64,000 bases of DNA from Phaeoceros laevis (Eukaryota; Anthocerotophyta; Anthocerotopsida; Notothyladales): contig JBNGIQ010009481.1 in assembly GCA_049999765.1 (NCBI GenBank), positions 249,350 through 313,349 of the forward strand, read 5' to 3'. Made by a program: the position numbers and the translations under genes. The notes under the pieces are model-generated. The model ran no database searches and was not told the DNA's origin. It saw only the letters and a program-made list of their open reading frames with translations. Shown one piece after another: positions 11,132-22,725 of the stretch (its first letter is position 1; every line of letters starts with the position of its first letter).

Positions 11132-14100
11132 GGTACCATGGGGTTCCAGAGGGGAGTATGGTCGCAAGCCTGAAACTTGAAAGGACCGAAGTGGCGCCAC
11201 ATCCACTCGAATCCATAGAGGATTGCCTACTAGCAATTTAGTACCCTGCAAACGCAAAACTTAGGAATCCCATATCCAACGTTTCAAAAACGTTTCTTTC
11301 GTTTGATGTTTCGATACCACCGAATAAAAGTTACTGTGATATGCTGGGGTGAGTTCGTTTACTTCGTTATTGTGATATGCTGGGAAAACTGTCCGAAAAC
11401 CCACTATGAATGACAAGTGACAATGGAGAAGGCTGTGCTTTTGGAAGTTGTCGGTGCTTGTCCTTTTGGGCGTCGTAACGAGGAGGATTTTTCCAATTTA
11501 GCCGGAAAATTAGGCTTGGATGACGGGGAAAAGGAGGGCGAAAAGATGGGCGATAATGTGATGTACGGAGCCCGGGATATTCCGTGTGCGAAGGCAGACA
11601 AAGGAGTGCGGGTGGGTGGCAGCAGAGCCGGCTGTTCACGGCAGACGGTGGGGGCAGCTGCAGCTGCTGCTGCTGCTGCTACTGGTTTCCGACGTCAGCG
11701 GCTACTGTAGGAGGCATCAATAATAATGACTGCGAGCGCTCCGTTACGTTTTCACCCCTTCCCAGGAACGCGGCCTCTTCTGTGAGGCTGCGGCACCTCT
11801 CTTCTGTCTACTGTCGCCAGTCTGGATTTCCTTACAACCAGCTCGGGATGCTGTGTCGATATCCCTGTCATCAATCGAACTCTGTTCCTGTAGCGCTAGG
11901 AGCAGAGGATTGGACTTGCGGCTGCGGCTCTCACACTACTGTGGCTTCAGCAGCACAGTGGCGCCGCATGTGGTAGCGGCCGGTCCGACTAGTCGCGTGT
12001 TGTCGTGTGCTCGGCGTCCGCCGGCGCTGGTGCCCTTTTCCTCTCCCTGGTTGTTGCTCTCGGCCTGGCAGTTTGCCATCTTTGTTCTGAATGGGAAACC
12101 TCTGTAGGATTTCGCCGCTGCTCCCTGCGGCGCTGGAGAAATTGCGGTTGGCCGAGCTTCCGTAGAGCAACCGGAGTGTTAGCGTGTCCCTTTCGTTGCC
12201 GGGCCTACATTTCTTTCCTCCATCACCGGATGCGATGTCCTGTCTTCGGAGGCTGGTCTGAAGCCCCTGGTGTGACAGGCAGATTCCCCTTTGTGGTGCT
12301 CGTTCCCCTCTCTGCGGCCTGGTGATTGTTTGTAGTCAGGAATTGGCGCCTTTTTAGGTCAGTGCCTGGGAAAATCGTCAGCGACAAGCTAGCCAGAAGA
12401 TTGTGAGGACCTGCGAGGGAGTGCGTTTGCGGCAGTTTTGGAAAGGGAAACGCCTGCAATGGAGCTGGATTGGTACTGCAAATCAAGATTTGAGTCAAGA
12501 CCGCCGTCCAGATGGTCATCTTTGAGGCTGTATCTGGTAAGTTGTTGCCTTTGGCACAGCTAGTCCCTAAATGTGCGTTATTGTGCTGCTGTTTGTCCTG
12601 TCTGTGAAGTCATCTGCCGGATTTTATTTGCTTGGAGGAAGAACCTGAGCTGCGTGTGTGTTCGCCGCAGAACGAGTGGGGAACAGCTTCTCCCAGAGCG
12701 GTTGTAGATGATTGCGGTCAGGTTTCTCCCAAGATGACCAGCCGCACTCAGCCTGGCTCACCAACTCAACGGTCTCCGACTCTCTACTCCCGCTCTCAGT
12801 CAGAAAAGTGCATAGCTTCTTGCACCGGAGACGGACAAACTCCGCCAAAGTCACACCATGCTGGTTGCTTCGCCTGTGTTCTCCACGCCAAGTGCCAAAG
12901 CTCAGAATAGAGCATGCTGATGGACGGTGCTTGGTGCGTCCTGCTGTCACTGAGACTGGGGCGGATGTCTGCAGAAGAAAAATGTAGTGCTGCCCTGGAA
13001 ATTTCACTTCATTTGATGATACGGCCCTCCCTCCCTCCGCTTTCCAGGACGAGGATTGAGGGGCGGTTCACCTAAACGTCCGTCTGGACATTTGCTTAGA
13101 GCTTGCTGATGAAAGACAGCTCTCAGTGGACACTTTGTCCACAAGTGAAGCTGTACTGTAATGGGGAGATGATGTCGGCGGCCCTCGTGGCTGGAAAGAA
13201 TGGGTACAGAAAATGCCACCAGTTTTCGTCGTACCTGGAGCCGCTTATAGTGGCCACCATCATAGCAATCACATTTCATAAGTATGGGGATTGATTTTCA
13301 GGTCTGCTGGAGAATTGTGAGAGCCTGTCTTGGATTTATTTTAGGAACCCTTAGCCGTGAGTTTGTCCTGCCGGGTGATGGTCCCAGCGAGAGGACCTTT
13401 GTGTTCTCGGCAGTTGTGCGGTGGCAGCCATGTGAAGGGAATGCCGTAAGGTGAATGACAAATGGTGTTTGTATCCCGTGCTACCATGTGAGAATTTTGG
13501 AGGTTGGTAGGCTGCTTGCTTCCAGGATTTTCAATCAAAAGTTTACACTTGGTGCGCAGGTGTCCTTGTCCGATTGTCACCTAACAATATCCACTTGCTT
13601 GCTGAAGTAAGCTGACACAGGTGTCGTTCGGAATCGCCCCACAAGGTGGACTCGTAGACTCCACCTATCTTTAGCTTGGTCTAGCGCAGGTGTGTACCAC
13701 ATTTGACCAGCAAGGATGCAGCTATCCACACGGGACCACACCAATGCTATAAAGGTAAAAATGGTAGGTGTAGGGTCTAACTGTGGTTTGATCTCACTCT
13801 ATACAGCCTAGTTGGAATCGTAAGAGGAAGAAGATGAATTCTATTACTAGAAGCTTGGGGCTGGGGCTAGCCACCAAAGCTGCATAGCTGACTCCTCTCA
13901 CAGCATCGCAATATAGGAGTCCGCCACCAAAGCTGCATGGCTGACTCGGACTCCTGCCACAACCTGGCAGTATTGGAGGCACTTTGACCTGGCAGGATTG
14001 TGGAATACATGTATTCCAATTCCCCATTTTGCTTACGAACACAATTATAGAACAATATGAGCGACACGCTTTTAAGGCTAGATCAGCCAAGATGGGAGGA

Positions 14101-14784
14101 ATGCAGCGCTCTCATCATGCCAGCTATACCCTCAATTGTCTCCATGTTTGCACTATTCCGGTACGGTTAGAAGAGCCAAATTTAAGATTTTTATGTATCG
14201 AGAAAGAAAAATCCTTTTCCACTGGTATGGAATCAAGCCTCATACCTACTAACCTATCAATGTTGGACGTTTACTTCCCAATCTACTTACTCCCCAAGGT
14301 GTGGTATTTACCCAAATCACCTTATATGTGAATTTCCTTTCTTTCCTTCCTCCGTGCTACAATGCTATTTCATATAGAATCTGAAAATATACTATGGATA
14401 TTAGATACTTAAGAGGGATAGATTGAGAAAGTTGCCTCAGCACAATGAGCCCACTAGCAACATGAATCCACCTTGGTATTGCCATTGAGTTCTTCAATTT
14501 TGGTGAGTTTGTCTTAGTGTGCAAAGTTGGGAACACAATCCCAGTAGCACAATAGTGTATGCAGGTTCAGGAATATGCTTAGAGAGACTAGCACTTTTAC
14601 TTTAATTGCATATAGAAGTCGTAACAAAAACCTCCAATAATAATCAATCTCTAGTACATCCAATACAGGACCACAAGATGGGCCGGCGAGACAACGGAAT
14701 GGCCGAGGCACCTCTGACCTGGGGGCATTCACACCGTTGGTTTGGTTCGCCGGCCTAATCCACAGTTCCCTCTCCACAGAAAAA
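11132..14784. other. 3.6 kb stretch without a recognisable gene
   Basis: Several open frames of 60-130 codons occur on both strands (for example 11584-11976 +, 12223-12519 -, 12624-13007 -, 13103-13294 +), but none has a familiar domain and many overlap antisense. Upstream exons of the PTST-like gene could lie at the left. A good donor (ctg/gtaagtt, about 12537) and an acceptor-like cgccgcag (about 12670) hint at a spliced plus-strand transcript. A GCT/CTG trinucleotide run lies at 11655-11682. A direct repeat, gccaccaaagctgca plus about 9 bases, occurs near 13869 and 13922. The right third is AT-richer. Confidence 0.5.
11653..11684. repeat. GCT/CTG trinucleotide microsatellite
   Basis: The sequence gcagctgcagctgctgctgctgctgctac is a short GCT-type run. 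In one plus-strand frame it encodes a run of alanines, but that frame is not a recognised gene, so it is best treated as a simple-sequence repeat upstream of the PTST-like gene. Confidence 0.8.
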
Positions 14785-15779
14785 ATGGCGACGCGAATGG
14801 TGCTGGCAATGGTGCTGCTCCTTCTGGGAGCTTTGTGCGCGCATGCCACCTCCGGCCCTGAGCACCTTCAGCTGCCTCTTCTGCGCGGCACTTCCATTTC
14901 TCAGGACCAGGACGCCTCCGCCAGCTCTGTGTGCGGCCCGCAGTTAAGCATCGAGACCCCGGTCTGCTCCGTGGTGGCGAAAGGAGACGGCTATGAGCTG
15001 CGCAACTACCCCGACGGTCAGGTATGAGCCGTGGAAGCGGAGTTCCGCTGCGAGGTTAGGTTCTGCATTTCAGGTGCTGCCGTGAAGGAGCTGCTTGTTG
15101 TCACTGTCGGTGGATTCGGGAGCCCATACTGCATTAGATGGCGGATTTGCAATAGGAGCTTGGGCAGCTCAGAAATCTGCCTTCCATTGATCTCTCGGTT
15201 GTTTTTGCGACGAATTGCGCGCTTTGCAGATTTGGGTGGAAACACTTGTGGCGGACTCTTCGTATGCCAAGGCCCTCATTGCTGGATTCTATCGATGCTT
15301 CTACTACATTTCCGGCAAGAACTCACGGGAGGAGAAAATTGAGATGACGGCACCAGTGCTGATCATTCCGGCGCCTGAGGAGAGTGGGTGGAGGATCGCT
15401 TTTTTTGCTCCAAGCAGGTTTGCCGTCCTGGCACTACATGAACCTTGTCGCTGTTTTCCTTTTGCCACCTACTAATACAAGCTTGAAATTGTTTGCCAGA
15501 TTCAAATCCGTGGCTGATTTGCCATTTCCTACGGACCCAACTGTCTACTTTCATGTACGCAACTCCAGCATCCACGCCGTAGTGGGGCCCTTCGGAGGCT
15601 TCCCTGATGCGGCGGACTACCACGGCAAGTGGCTGCAGCTGAAAGACAAACTGTACACAGACGGACTTGCTTTCGACGAGACCAGGGTCATTTACGAAGG
15701 CTACAGCAGCCCATTTGAGTTCAAGGAACGGAAACAGGAAGTGCACGTTGAAGTCTCAGGCTATCTAAAGTCGATGTAA
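14785..15779 (+). CDS. SOUL-family haem-binding protein with N-terminal signal peptide
   Basis: Three exons (14785-15021, 15230-15417, 15500-15779) encode 234 residues. The first 22 residues are a hydrophobic signal sequence (MATRMVLAMVLLLLGALCAH) followed by a small-residue cleavage region, so the protein probably enters the secretory pathway. The rest is a SOUL/HBP domain: ETPVCSVVAKGDGYELRNYP opens the fold, then EKIEMTAPVLI, the family's most conserved stretch, WRIAFFAPSRF, and a C-terminal ERKQEVHVEV segment. SOUL proteins bind haem or other tetrapyrroles without a fixed histidine ligand; the physiological partner here is unknown. The ATG at 14785 is chosen because it starts the signal peptide. 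Plant SOUL proteins also occur in cytosol and plastid, so secretion is inferred from the leader alone. Confidence 0.9.
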
Positions 15780-16290
15780 TTCTGCCAAGAGGCAAAATAT
15801 GCCCATTTCCAATCCTGCCAGTTCCTAGAGTGGCGGAGTTATTGTCTTTTTGAGGACCGTGCTATGGCTACCACGTACTACCGCAAAATTGCATCGTCCG
15901 AGAGGCCATCGCTTGGGCTGGACGCCCCTCTGATTTATGTTTTTGGCACTTCCCTACCGCAAACTTGTGATGCGAAGGGAGAACAATCCATGTCCCACAC
16001 AGTTAGTGAAATGAATGCTCCCAGAAGCTCACAGAAGTAGGGACCATGACGGCCATTGACTGCAACCAAACACGGACACATGCAACGGTGAGCAGGGATA
16101 CAAAGGCCAATCTCGACCATCAACCATAGACAAGGCACATTTTCAATAGTACGCTTACCAGTATAGCTCTGATAATGACTTGCAAGTTGCTGGAGAGCGG
16201 ATGAAGGAACCTAGTCCTCACCCCTCCTGTCGCAAGCGCCGAGGCAGTTACTCCAACAAACTTCGAAACCTGTGATTTGTGTGCAGTAAC
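15780..16290. other. Convergent 3' region between SOUL and MAG2-like genes
   Basis: About 510 bases separate the two stop codons of convergent genes. It should hold both 3' untranslated regions and polyadenylation signals. No gene or repeat was recognised. Confidence 0.5.
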
Positions 16291-18688
16291 TTAAGGTCTC
16301 AGAAATACCCTGTTGTTCAAAATCTTTGCCGCAGTTGCACAAGCTAACTTCCTCACACCATGCTTCCTCAACAGTCCATCCAAGGCATCTTTGACTACAG
16401 TTTCAGTGTCATCTTCAATCTCCCAAGCGGAAGCATGAAACGCTCGGATCAGGGTCACTGTGTCCTCCTCTGAAATAGTGAGCAACTTGGCTGCATCAGA
16501 CAGATTCTTGAAGTACCTCCCTGGACGCGCACAACAGGCACGGAAGACCTTAAAAAGGGCTTGCACATCCCCAGAAAACTGCTGTCCCCCATGCTCGGAA
16601 AACTTTGCACCACTGAAGGCTACGTTGAAGAAAAGTAAAAGGTCCAAAGAGGCTGCTAGATTACGCCAGAATTCTAGAAAATTAACCTGGTCAAATGCCA
16701 TCTGTAAAGTCCTCATCTGACTTTGCAGGGCGGCCAATGCATCTACAAGACTTGGGGATGGTTCAAAAGTAGCATCAGTAAGGCTTAGGCTCTGTGCACC
16801 CGCCGTAAGTCCTTGATTGCTCTCAAGATTATTCTCACCTTCCTCCTGCCACCTCCTTTTATTACGGACGTACTCCCTGCTTCGAGCTTCAAAACCCCTT
16901 GTAATTGCCCCTACAAGTTTTGTGATCCAGTCACTCCTGAATTTCGAGAGATTCTCAATTTCCTCATCAAATATAGAACCCTCCACATCTGCCAGCCTAC
17001 TGGCACCCAAGGGCTCATGGCTTTGCTGCCTGTCATGTAACTGTGCCACTCTTAGCTCGAGAAAGAAAATGTCCTCACTCCAATCCTGGAAGACACATTC
17101 ACAGTACCGAGCTGCATTGATACAGACTGCTACTTTCACCATAGCATCCTCCTCAGCCAGTGCAGTCAAACCTTCTGCTTCAAAACACCTCCTTTTCAGA
17201 TAGTCGAGATATTCATGTGCTACAGGTGCTGCTGCTGTCCGGACAAAGGCTAATCGTTGGTCAGCTTGAAGAAGTGTTCGGCACCGATCAATAACTGCAG
17301 ACACAGTTGATGTTAAAAAAGCTGCTCCTGAGGGAGCCCCGAATTCCTCAACGGGTGAGAGAGTCACACTTTGAAACCCTGTTCCTCCAAGCGCCTTTGA
17401 TAATTGCGCATGAGTTTGAACCTCCCAAGCATCATCCCTCTCTAACACCCTCCTTAACTTCACAAGTGCATCTGCTAATTCAAGGCTTGCCCAGATTTCC
17501 AACCAATCAGCTCGCTCACCCAACACCGAGATGCAAGCAACTCCGATGCCCAAAGCTTTTTCTGCAATACCTGAGAGCTCTTTGTCTACTGCTTGGAACA
17601 ATCCAGATCTTGCAGCCAAACCTTGCATTTTGCTGTCAAAAGCCAGAGTCTCGTCAACTGTGTGCAGCCATAGGGCTGCTGCAGGCCCTGTATCATATTC
17701 CAACTCTGCTAGAATGGCAGGTAAAGCATGAGTCTGCAGATGATTAGCACCAGCTGTCACCATAGCAGAAATCCAGTCTTCTCTTGCTCTACATCCAGGA
17801 ACCTTAGCACTGTCCAGAATAGGCTGTAAGACGTCCTCCATTACATCCACAAACTCCTGTGTTAATTTGTGGATCAAAGCAAATACCAAATCTGGTTTTT
17901 TCACCCATTTAATGAAATGATACTCCGCCCTAGATGCTAAAGGCCCTGCCAACTCGTCAATAGCCCACAAAGGTTCGTAAGTCACATTGTGCTGGCTCGA
18001 TTTAGTAGCAGGAGTCTGTCTCAGCTGCCGTCCTTTCCGTGCCACCTGAACTGCTTGAAGACTTGCAAGAACCAGAAAGCTACTCTCAAATTTCATCCTT
18101 GCCTGAGGTTGCAAGTCCACCAGGGGATTAACCGGCTTGCCAGGCTTCCCAGGCTCATCGCTCCCACCTGCCAGAGGTGGTGGCCAACCGATGCTTGCTA
18201 GGACAGATCGGAAATCAGCAACTGCTGCTGGTCTCAGTGCTGCTAGAGCACGATCCACACGAATGTCCACCTTTGAGACCAGCTCGCTACACTCTATCTT
18301 CCACTGTACAACCTCGTTCACTGCTCTCTCTGTTTCTTGCAACAACTTAACAGCTGCCGCTAGTTTGTGCCGAATCCCTCCAGTGACCTGAGAAACCAAC
18401 AGCATAGACTGTTATACCCTGTACGTGCCAAGGCATGTAGTGCCCACACCTTCCAGGAACACAGGAGCACGAACTAGAACTAACCTCTATGCCCGACACA
18501 GACATCATCTTGCGATTTTTGTAAGTCCAAGCAGAAGAGTTGATGGCAGCCACAGCATCCTCCAGATCACCGGTAAGACGATCCAGCTGAGCCTTCCTTT
18601 CCACAAAATCAAAATTCCCCCCAGCCGCCGAACTGGAACTGCATGCAAGTGATTCCGGACTTCCAACTTCGACCTCATTGACAACCAT
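16291..18688 (-). CDS. RINT1/TIP20-like vesicle-tethering protein (MAG2 family)
   Basis: Two exons: 18688-18485, which opens with the ATG, and 18387-16291, which ends in TAA; they join in phase 0 to 766 residues, close to Arabidopsis MAG2. The N-terminal exon carries a Leu/Asp-rich helix (FVERKAQLDRLTGDLEDAV). The second exon contains ASIGWPPPL, AEYHFIKW and LWLHTVDETLAFDSKM, followed by WLEIWASLELADAL, all characteristic of the RINT1/TIP20 family. These proteins are subunits of the Dsl1/NRZ (MAG2-MIP) complex at the ER, which tethers Golgi-derived COPI vesicles and affects storage-protein export. The second exon is a single uninterrupted 2.1 kb block. I cannot tell MAG2 from MAG2-like by eye. 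Confidence 0.9.
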
Positions 18689-19778
18689 GGTTCCTGCCAG
18701 CTTACTGTAGCTAGGAGAGTGGAAAGAGCCCCACAGCCGAACAACTAGCCACCTCCTTACACCAGAGATGAAACCAATTGGCTGGACGGAGTGCAGAGGA
18801 GCTTGCACCTGTCAGCAGCAACTATTGTAGCCCCCAATTCGGCTGCAAACCCTACCTGACCCTCGCATCTTTGGAGGCACCAACAAGGTGACCCAATTGC
18901 AGCTCCATGACATACATCCTCAAATGAAAACTTCCGTATTAGCTCCCTGGAGAGCCAGCATCCCACTAGATTACACGTTGCTAAATCACATGATCAGAAC
19001 ATGCATAATTGCGCCACTTCCATTTCTTCCCGTCCACCTATCCTGACCTATCCCCAACCGCTTGCCTACCTACTCTGCAATAGATCAAGACCCAGCAGCA
19101 ACACAAAGACAATCCTGCGCTGACACTTACCCTATCAGCCTTGATCTTACTACACAGGACAACCCGACAGGGATCCTGGGTCCATGCAATTGAGCAGCTT
19201 TCGGGAGAAGGTGCCTCTCACCTACCGCCAACATCCACCTAACCGCAGTTGCGGTAGCTGGGACTGGTTCCGTCTAAACCTCGGCAACACCGGCGATCAC
19301 CGGTGGCGCCGAGGTCGGAGCCTCGGGACTATCTGTGGCTGCGACCGGTTTCTGCCAATGCATGGCCCAGCTTACCTCAGCTTCCCCGATCCGACCGGGT
19401 TTGGTCCGTCGCCTCCTTTTACGACCCTACCAGCACGAACGATAGCGTGTAAGCCGTCCGCTTTCTCTCAACTTCCCAGCATTTATGTCGTGCAGGCGCG
19501 GGAAGTAGCATCATTAGGAGCAACAGCGTCTACAACAACTAGTCCAAGTACGGGGGCTAACAAACACGCAGGAGTAGCGCGGGCAGGTCTCATAGCAACA
19601 GCTACGGAATTTTGTCGCGAATTGCTCAGCCAGGCCTTGGTGGATCTGGTGCCCAGGAGCTTGGAATTGGAGCGTGCATGAGGCTACAAGGCGGGCCGCG
19701 GCAGGGGAGTGCGGACTAGCCCTTAGTCTGAGCCGCAGACGCTCTGTAGAGGAAGGGCCCGGACCAGAGGCAGGACAG
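18689..19778. other. Divergent promoter region between MAG2-like and KAS III genes
   Basis: The two flanking genes are transcribed away from each other, so this 1.1 kb region should hold both promoters and 5' untranslated regions. The KAS III frame is open upstream of its ATG to about 19674 but has no earlier in-frame ATG. Nothing else was recognised. Confidence 0.45.
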
Positions 19779-22003
19779 ATGGCAGCGGCTGCAACAGCGC
19801 AGTCGACCTGCCTTCACGGGGCCTCCTCCACCTCTGCTGCTGCACTCAGGAGGTCGCTCAGCTCCAGGGTGTCTGGTGGCAGAGTGGCCTTCCCGTTTGG
19901 AGAGGTCTTGGACAAGCGCGGCTCCGGCTACTGGAGTTGCGGTTTGAGCTGTGAAGGAGTGAGATGCTCCACCTCCAGCGCTGTGGAGGAGACCACGGAT
20001 CGCAGCTCCTCCGCCTCTCGCGTCCCACGGTACTGTGTTCTTGCTTTTTGCTGCCATTATCTTCCTGCTTGCATGTGCATGTTGGTGCAAGGGAGGGAGG
20101 GTATGGCAGGCAACGCAATTTCGGCGTTTCCATAGCCGTAATACGTTTGCATTTGGTTGTCTAGGCGCGTTGGTAGAGGCTCCAAATTGGTTGGCTGTGG
20201 CTCTGCTGTGCCGTCAAATGTCATATCGAATTCCGACTTGTCGAAATTTGTGGAGACGTCCGACGAATGGATTTCCTCACGGACTGGCATTCGAAACCGT
20301 CGTGTGCTAGGAGGTGAGACTGGAAGGGGGTATGCAAGCTTGTTTGGATTTGGTTTTTCCTCTCACTGATGGATGGTTCTTTCAGCAGTCTGCTCACGTA
20401 GTGCTGGGCTTGCTTTTTCAGAAAATGAGTCACTTACGACCCTAGCAGTGGAGTCCGCCAGGAAGGCTCTTGAGATGGGAAATGTGAAACCAGAAGAGGT
20501 TGATTTAGTCATCTTGTGCACAAGTACTCCAGAAGATCTTTTTGGGGGCGCTTGTCAGGTGGTGCTTGGTTTCCAGCGCAGTTGTCTGGATGTAGTGCAG
20601 ATTGCCGTGATGAGCTCGTACTAAGCTGAATGATAGTGAGATTCTATTAACCTTGTTGCTCAGTAGAAACTTCGGCATTTCCTAGCCTCAAACAGTCCGT
20701 GCTGAACCTGCTGTGTGTGGCAATTCAGATTCAAAGGGATTTGGGCTGCACAAAAGCACTGGCATTTGATTTGACGGCTGCTTGTAGTGGCTTTGTCCTA
20801 GGCGTTGTTACTGGCACACGGTACATCAAAGGTTCGTTACTAGTGAGCACCTCCATCTTCTTTGCTTTTGTTACTCTGCGCACCTATCATTGCACTGTTA
20901 ACATCTGCTGGACAGAATCTCTGGATGACCTGGTTGTGTTCCACTTTCACAGGGGGTGGGTTTGATAACGTACTTGTCATAGGAGCAGACGCACTATCAA
21001 GATATGTAGATTGGACTGATCGTGGCACGTGCATTCTTTTTGGTGATGCCTCTGGTGCTTTGCTGCTTCAGGTGTGCATCAGTTTCTTCTTGTCCTGTGT
21101 AGTTCTCTGGTTTACTTAACTATCATTCAGTCAGGGAAAGTGTGAGAAAGCCATCAGTCCCATGCAGGGGACTTTTAGCTGCATGCTCCTGTCATCTTTT
21201 CTTGTTCGTCATGGAAGCTTCTCTGTCAGGAGCAACAACTCAGTGACGCGGGTGCTTAGCACTGCCTTTTCTCCTGCGCAGGTGGCTAATGATGACACCG
21301 ATAGTTTACTTGGCTTTGACCTACGAAGTGATGGGAATGGCCAGAAGTAAGTGGGCAAATGCTGGTGATATAGGGCCTTGAGTGTGCTATGTGCCTTAAC
21401 AATGTGGAGTTCGCTATTAGGTTCAGTGGTTGATTGCTGTGGCTGGATGTTTTGTTAACAGGAAATTGCATGTCCAATTGGAGACAACACACTCCAACCG
21501 AGCTGCTGCCAATGGTGCAGCGACTAATGGAAGTGCAACTACTACTCTACCAGGCAGAGCATCATATTCGTGTATTCAAATGAATGGGCAGGAAGTGTTT
21601 AAGTTTGCTGTTCGGTCAGTTCCTCAAGTTGTGGAAGGAGCACTGCTAGAAGCTGGCATGACTAGCGAGAATATTGATTGGCTTCTTCTGCACCAGGTAT
21701 TTTCCTCGCTGTGTTTAAATGTGTGAAGAATGATCTTTGAGGCTGTTCCTCCTGTTAGTGATCTGTGATATCATTTTCCAGGCAAATCAGAGGATATTAG
21801 ATTCAGTGGCCGACCGCCTCGGAATATCTTCAGATCGTGTGATTTCCAATTTGTGTGATTATGGAAACACGAGTGCAGCATCAATTCCTCTGGCCCTGGA
21901 CGAGGCAGTGAGGAGCGGGCGTGTGAAGCCTGGCCATGTGGTTTGCACAGCAGGGTTCGGGGCTGGCCTTACCTGGGGCTCTGCCATCGTGAGATGGGGC
22001 TGA
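19779..22003 (+). CDS. KASIII: Plastid 3-oxoacyl-ACP synthase III (KAS III)
   Basis: Eight exons (19779-20029, 20165-20313, 20422-20558, 20729-20831, 20953-21071, 21282-21346, 21462-21696, 21782-22003) give 426 residues. Residues 1 to about 85 are Ser/Ala-rich and look like a plastid transit peptide; the FabH-like enzyme begins at [13 protein letters not shown]. The catalytic triad is present: Cys198 in [11 protein letters not shown], His352 in LLLHQANQRI and Asn382 in DYGNTSAAS. Other landmarks are [18 protein letters not shown] and [26 protein letters not shown] condenses acetyl-CoA with malonyl-ACP to give acetoacetyl-ACP, the first step of plastid fatty-acid synthesis. A short extra Ala/Asn/Thr-rich loop ([17 protein letters not shown]) in exon 7 lies where homologues vary. 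All active-site residues are intact, so the product should be functional. Confidence 0.95.
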
Positions 22004-22725
22004 GTTCAGGCGCAGGAGGCCAAATTTTTGACAATCAAGGGAAGACAGACAGTCTTCGCTTGGGTCGATAGGGTCCCAATTGGCCTTATCCATTTTTTTC
22101 TCGCCAAACCAATGGTGCCTTGATATAGACAGGGTTTCAGAGTAGACAGGGTTTGCCAGGGGCCCTGCCCATTGGATGTTAGTTGTCATAGCATTTCTAG
22201 ATCATTGTCATTGTTGAAGTCGCCAAAAAAATCACTCATTGCCGGTAATGGGGTCTCAGATTGTACTACCGAGCAGTTCCTGCTAGTCTAGTATACACTC
22301 CACTTGCAACGCTTGATCCATACGAAGTGCTAAAACAGTATACACTCCACTTACAATGCACGATCCATGCGTGCAGGAGAGCTGTTCCAGTTCATAAAGG
22401 AATAACCTGCAAAGCTTTGACAATTCTCATACACTATACGATGGCGTCATGCCGCTAGTACACAGGCACAAAAGTCGTGATGCTCTCATACGAGTCAAAC
22501 CATAGTAAGAGATATCATATTTGATTTTGAGAGAAAAGCACCGCCACAACTAGAGCCCAAATGGACGATCTAAGGGGAACACCACTGAATTTTCAGGGCA
22601 GAAGGTTTTTGTCCAGGCAAGAACCAACGATGGTAAAAGCACTGGAAACTTACTTGAATACTTAAGCCCACACAACGATCTTAGAGGTGAACAACACAAG
22701 CATCTTATAGGTTAACACAATCATC
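22004..22725. other. Intergenic region 3' of KAS III and 3' of the first F-box gene
   Basis: This is a convergent intergenic stretch. Next to the F-box stop codon a 17-base unit (catcttataggttaaca) is repeated in tandem at about 22701 and 22722; the second copy supplies the F-box stop codon. No gene was recognised. Confidence 0.5.

Noticed and set aside
11404-11639. Minus-strand Ser/Pro-rich frame as a transit peptide exon of the PTST-like gene
   Set aside because: Composition is suggestive, but there is no ATG in the stretch and no convincing donor in phase with the acceptor near 11248; the downstream ATG at 11131 already gives a transit-like leader.
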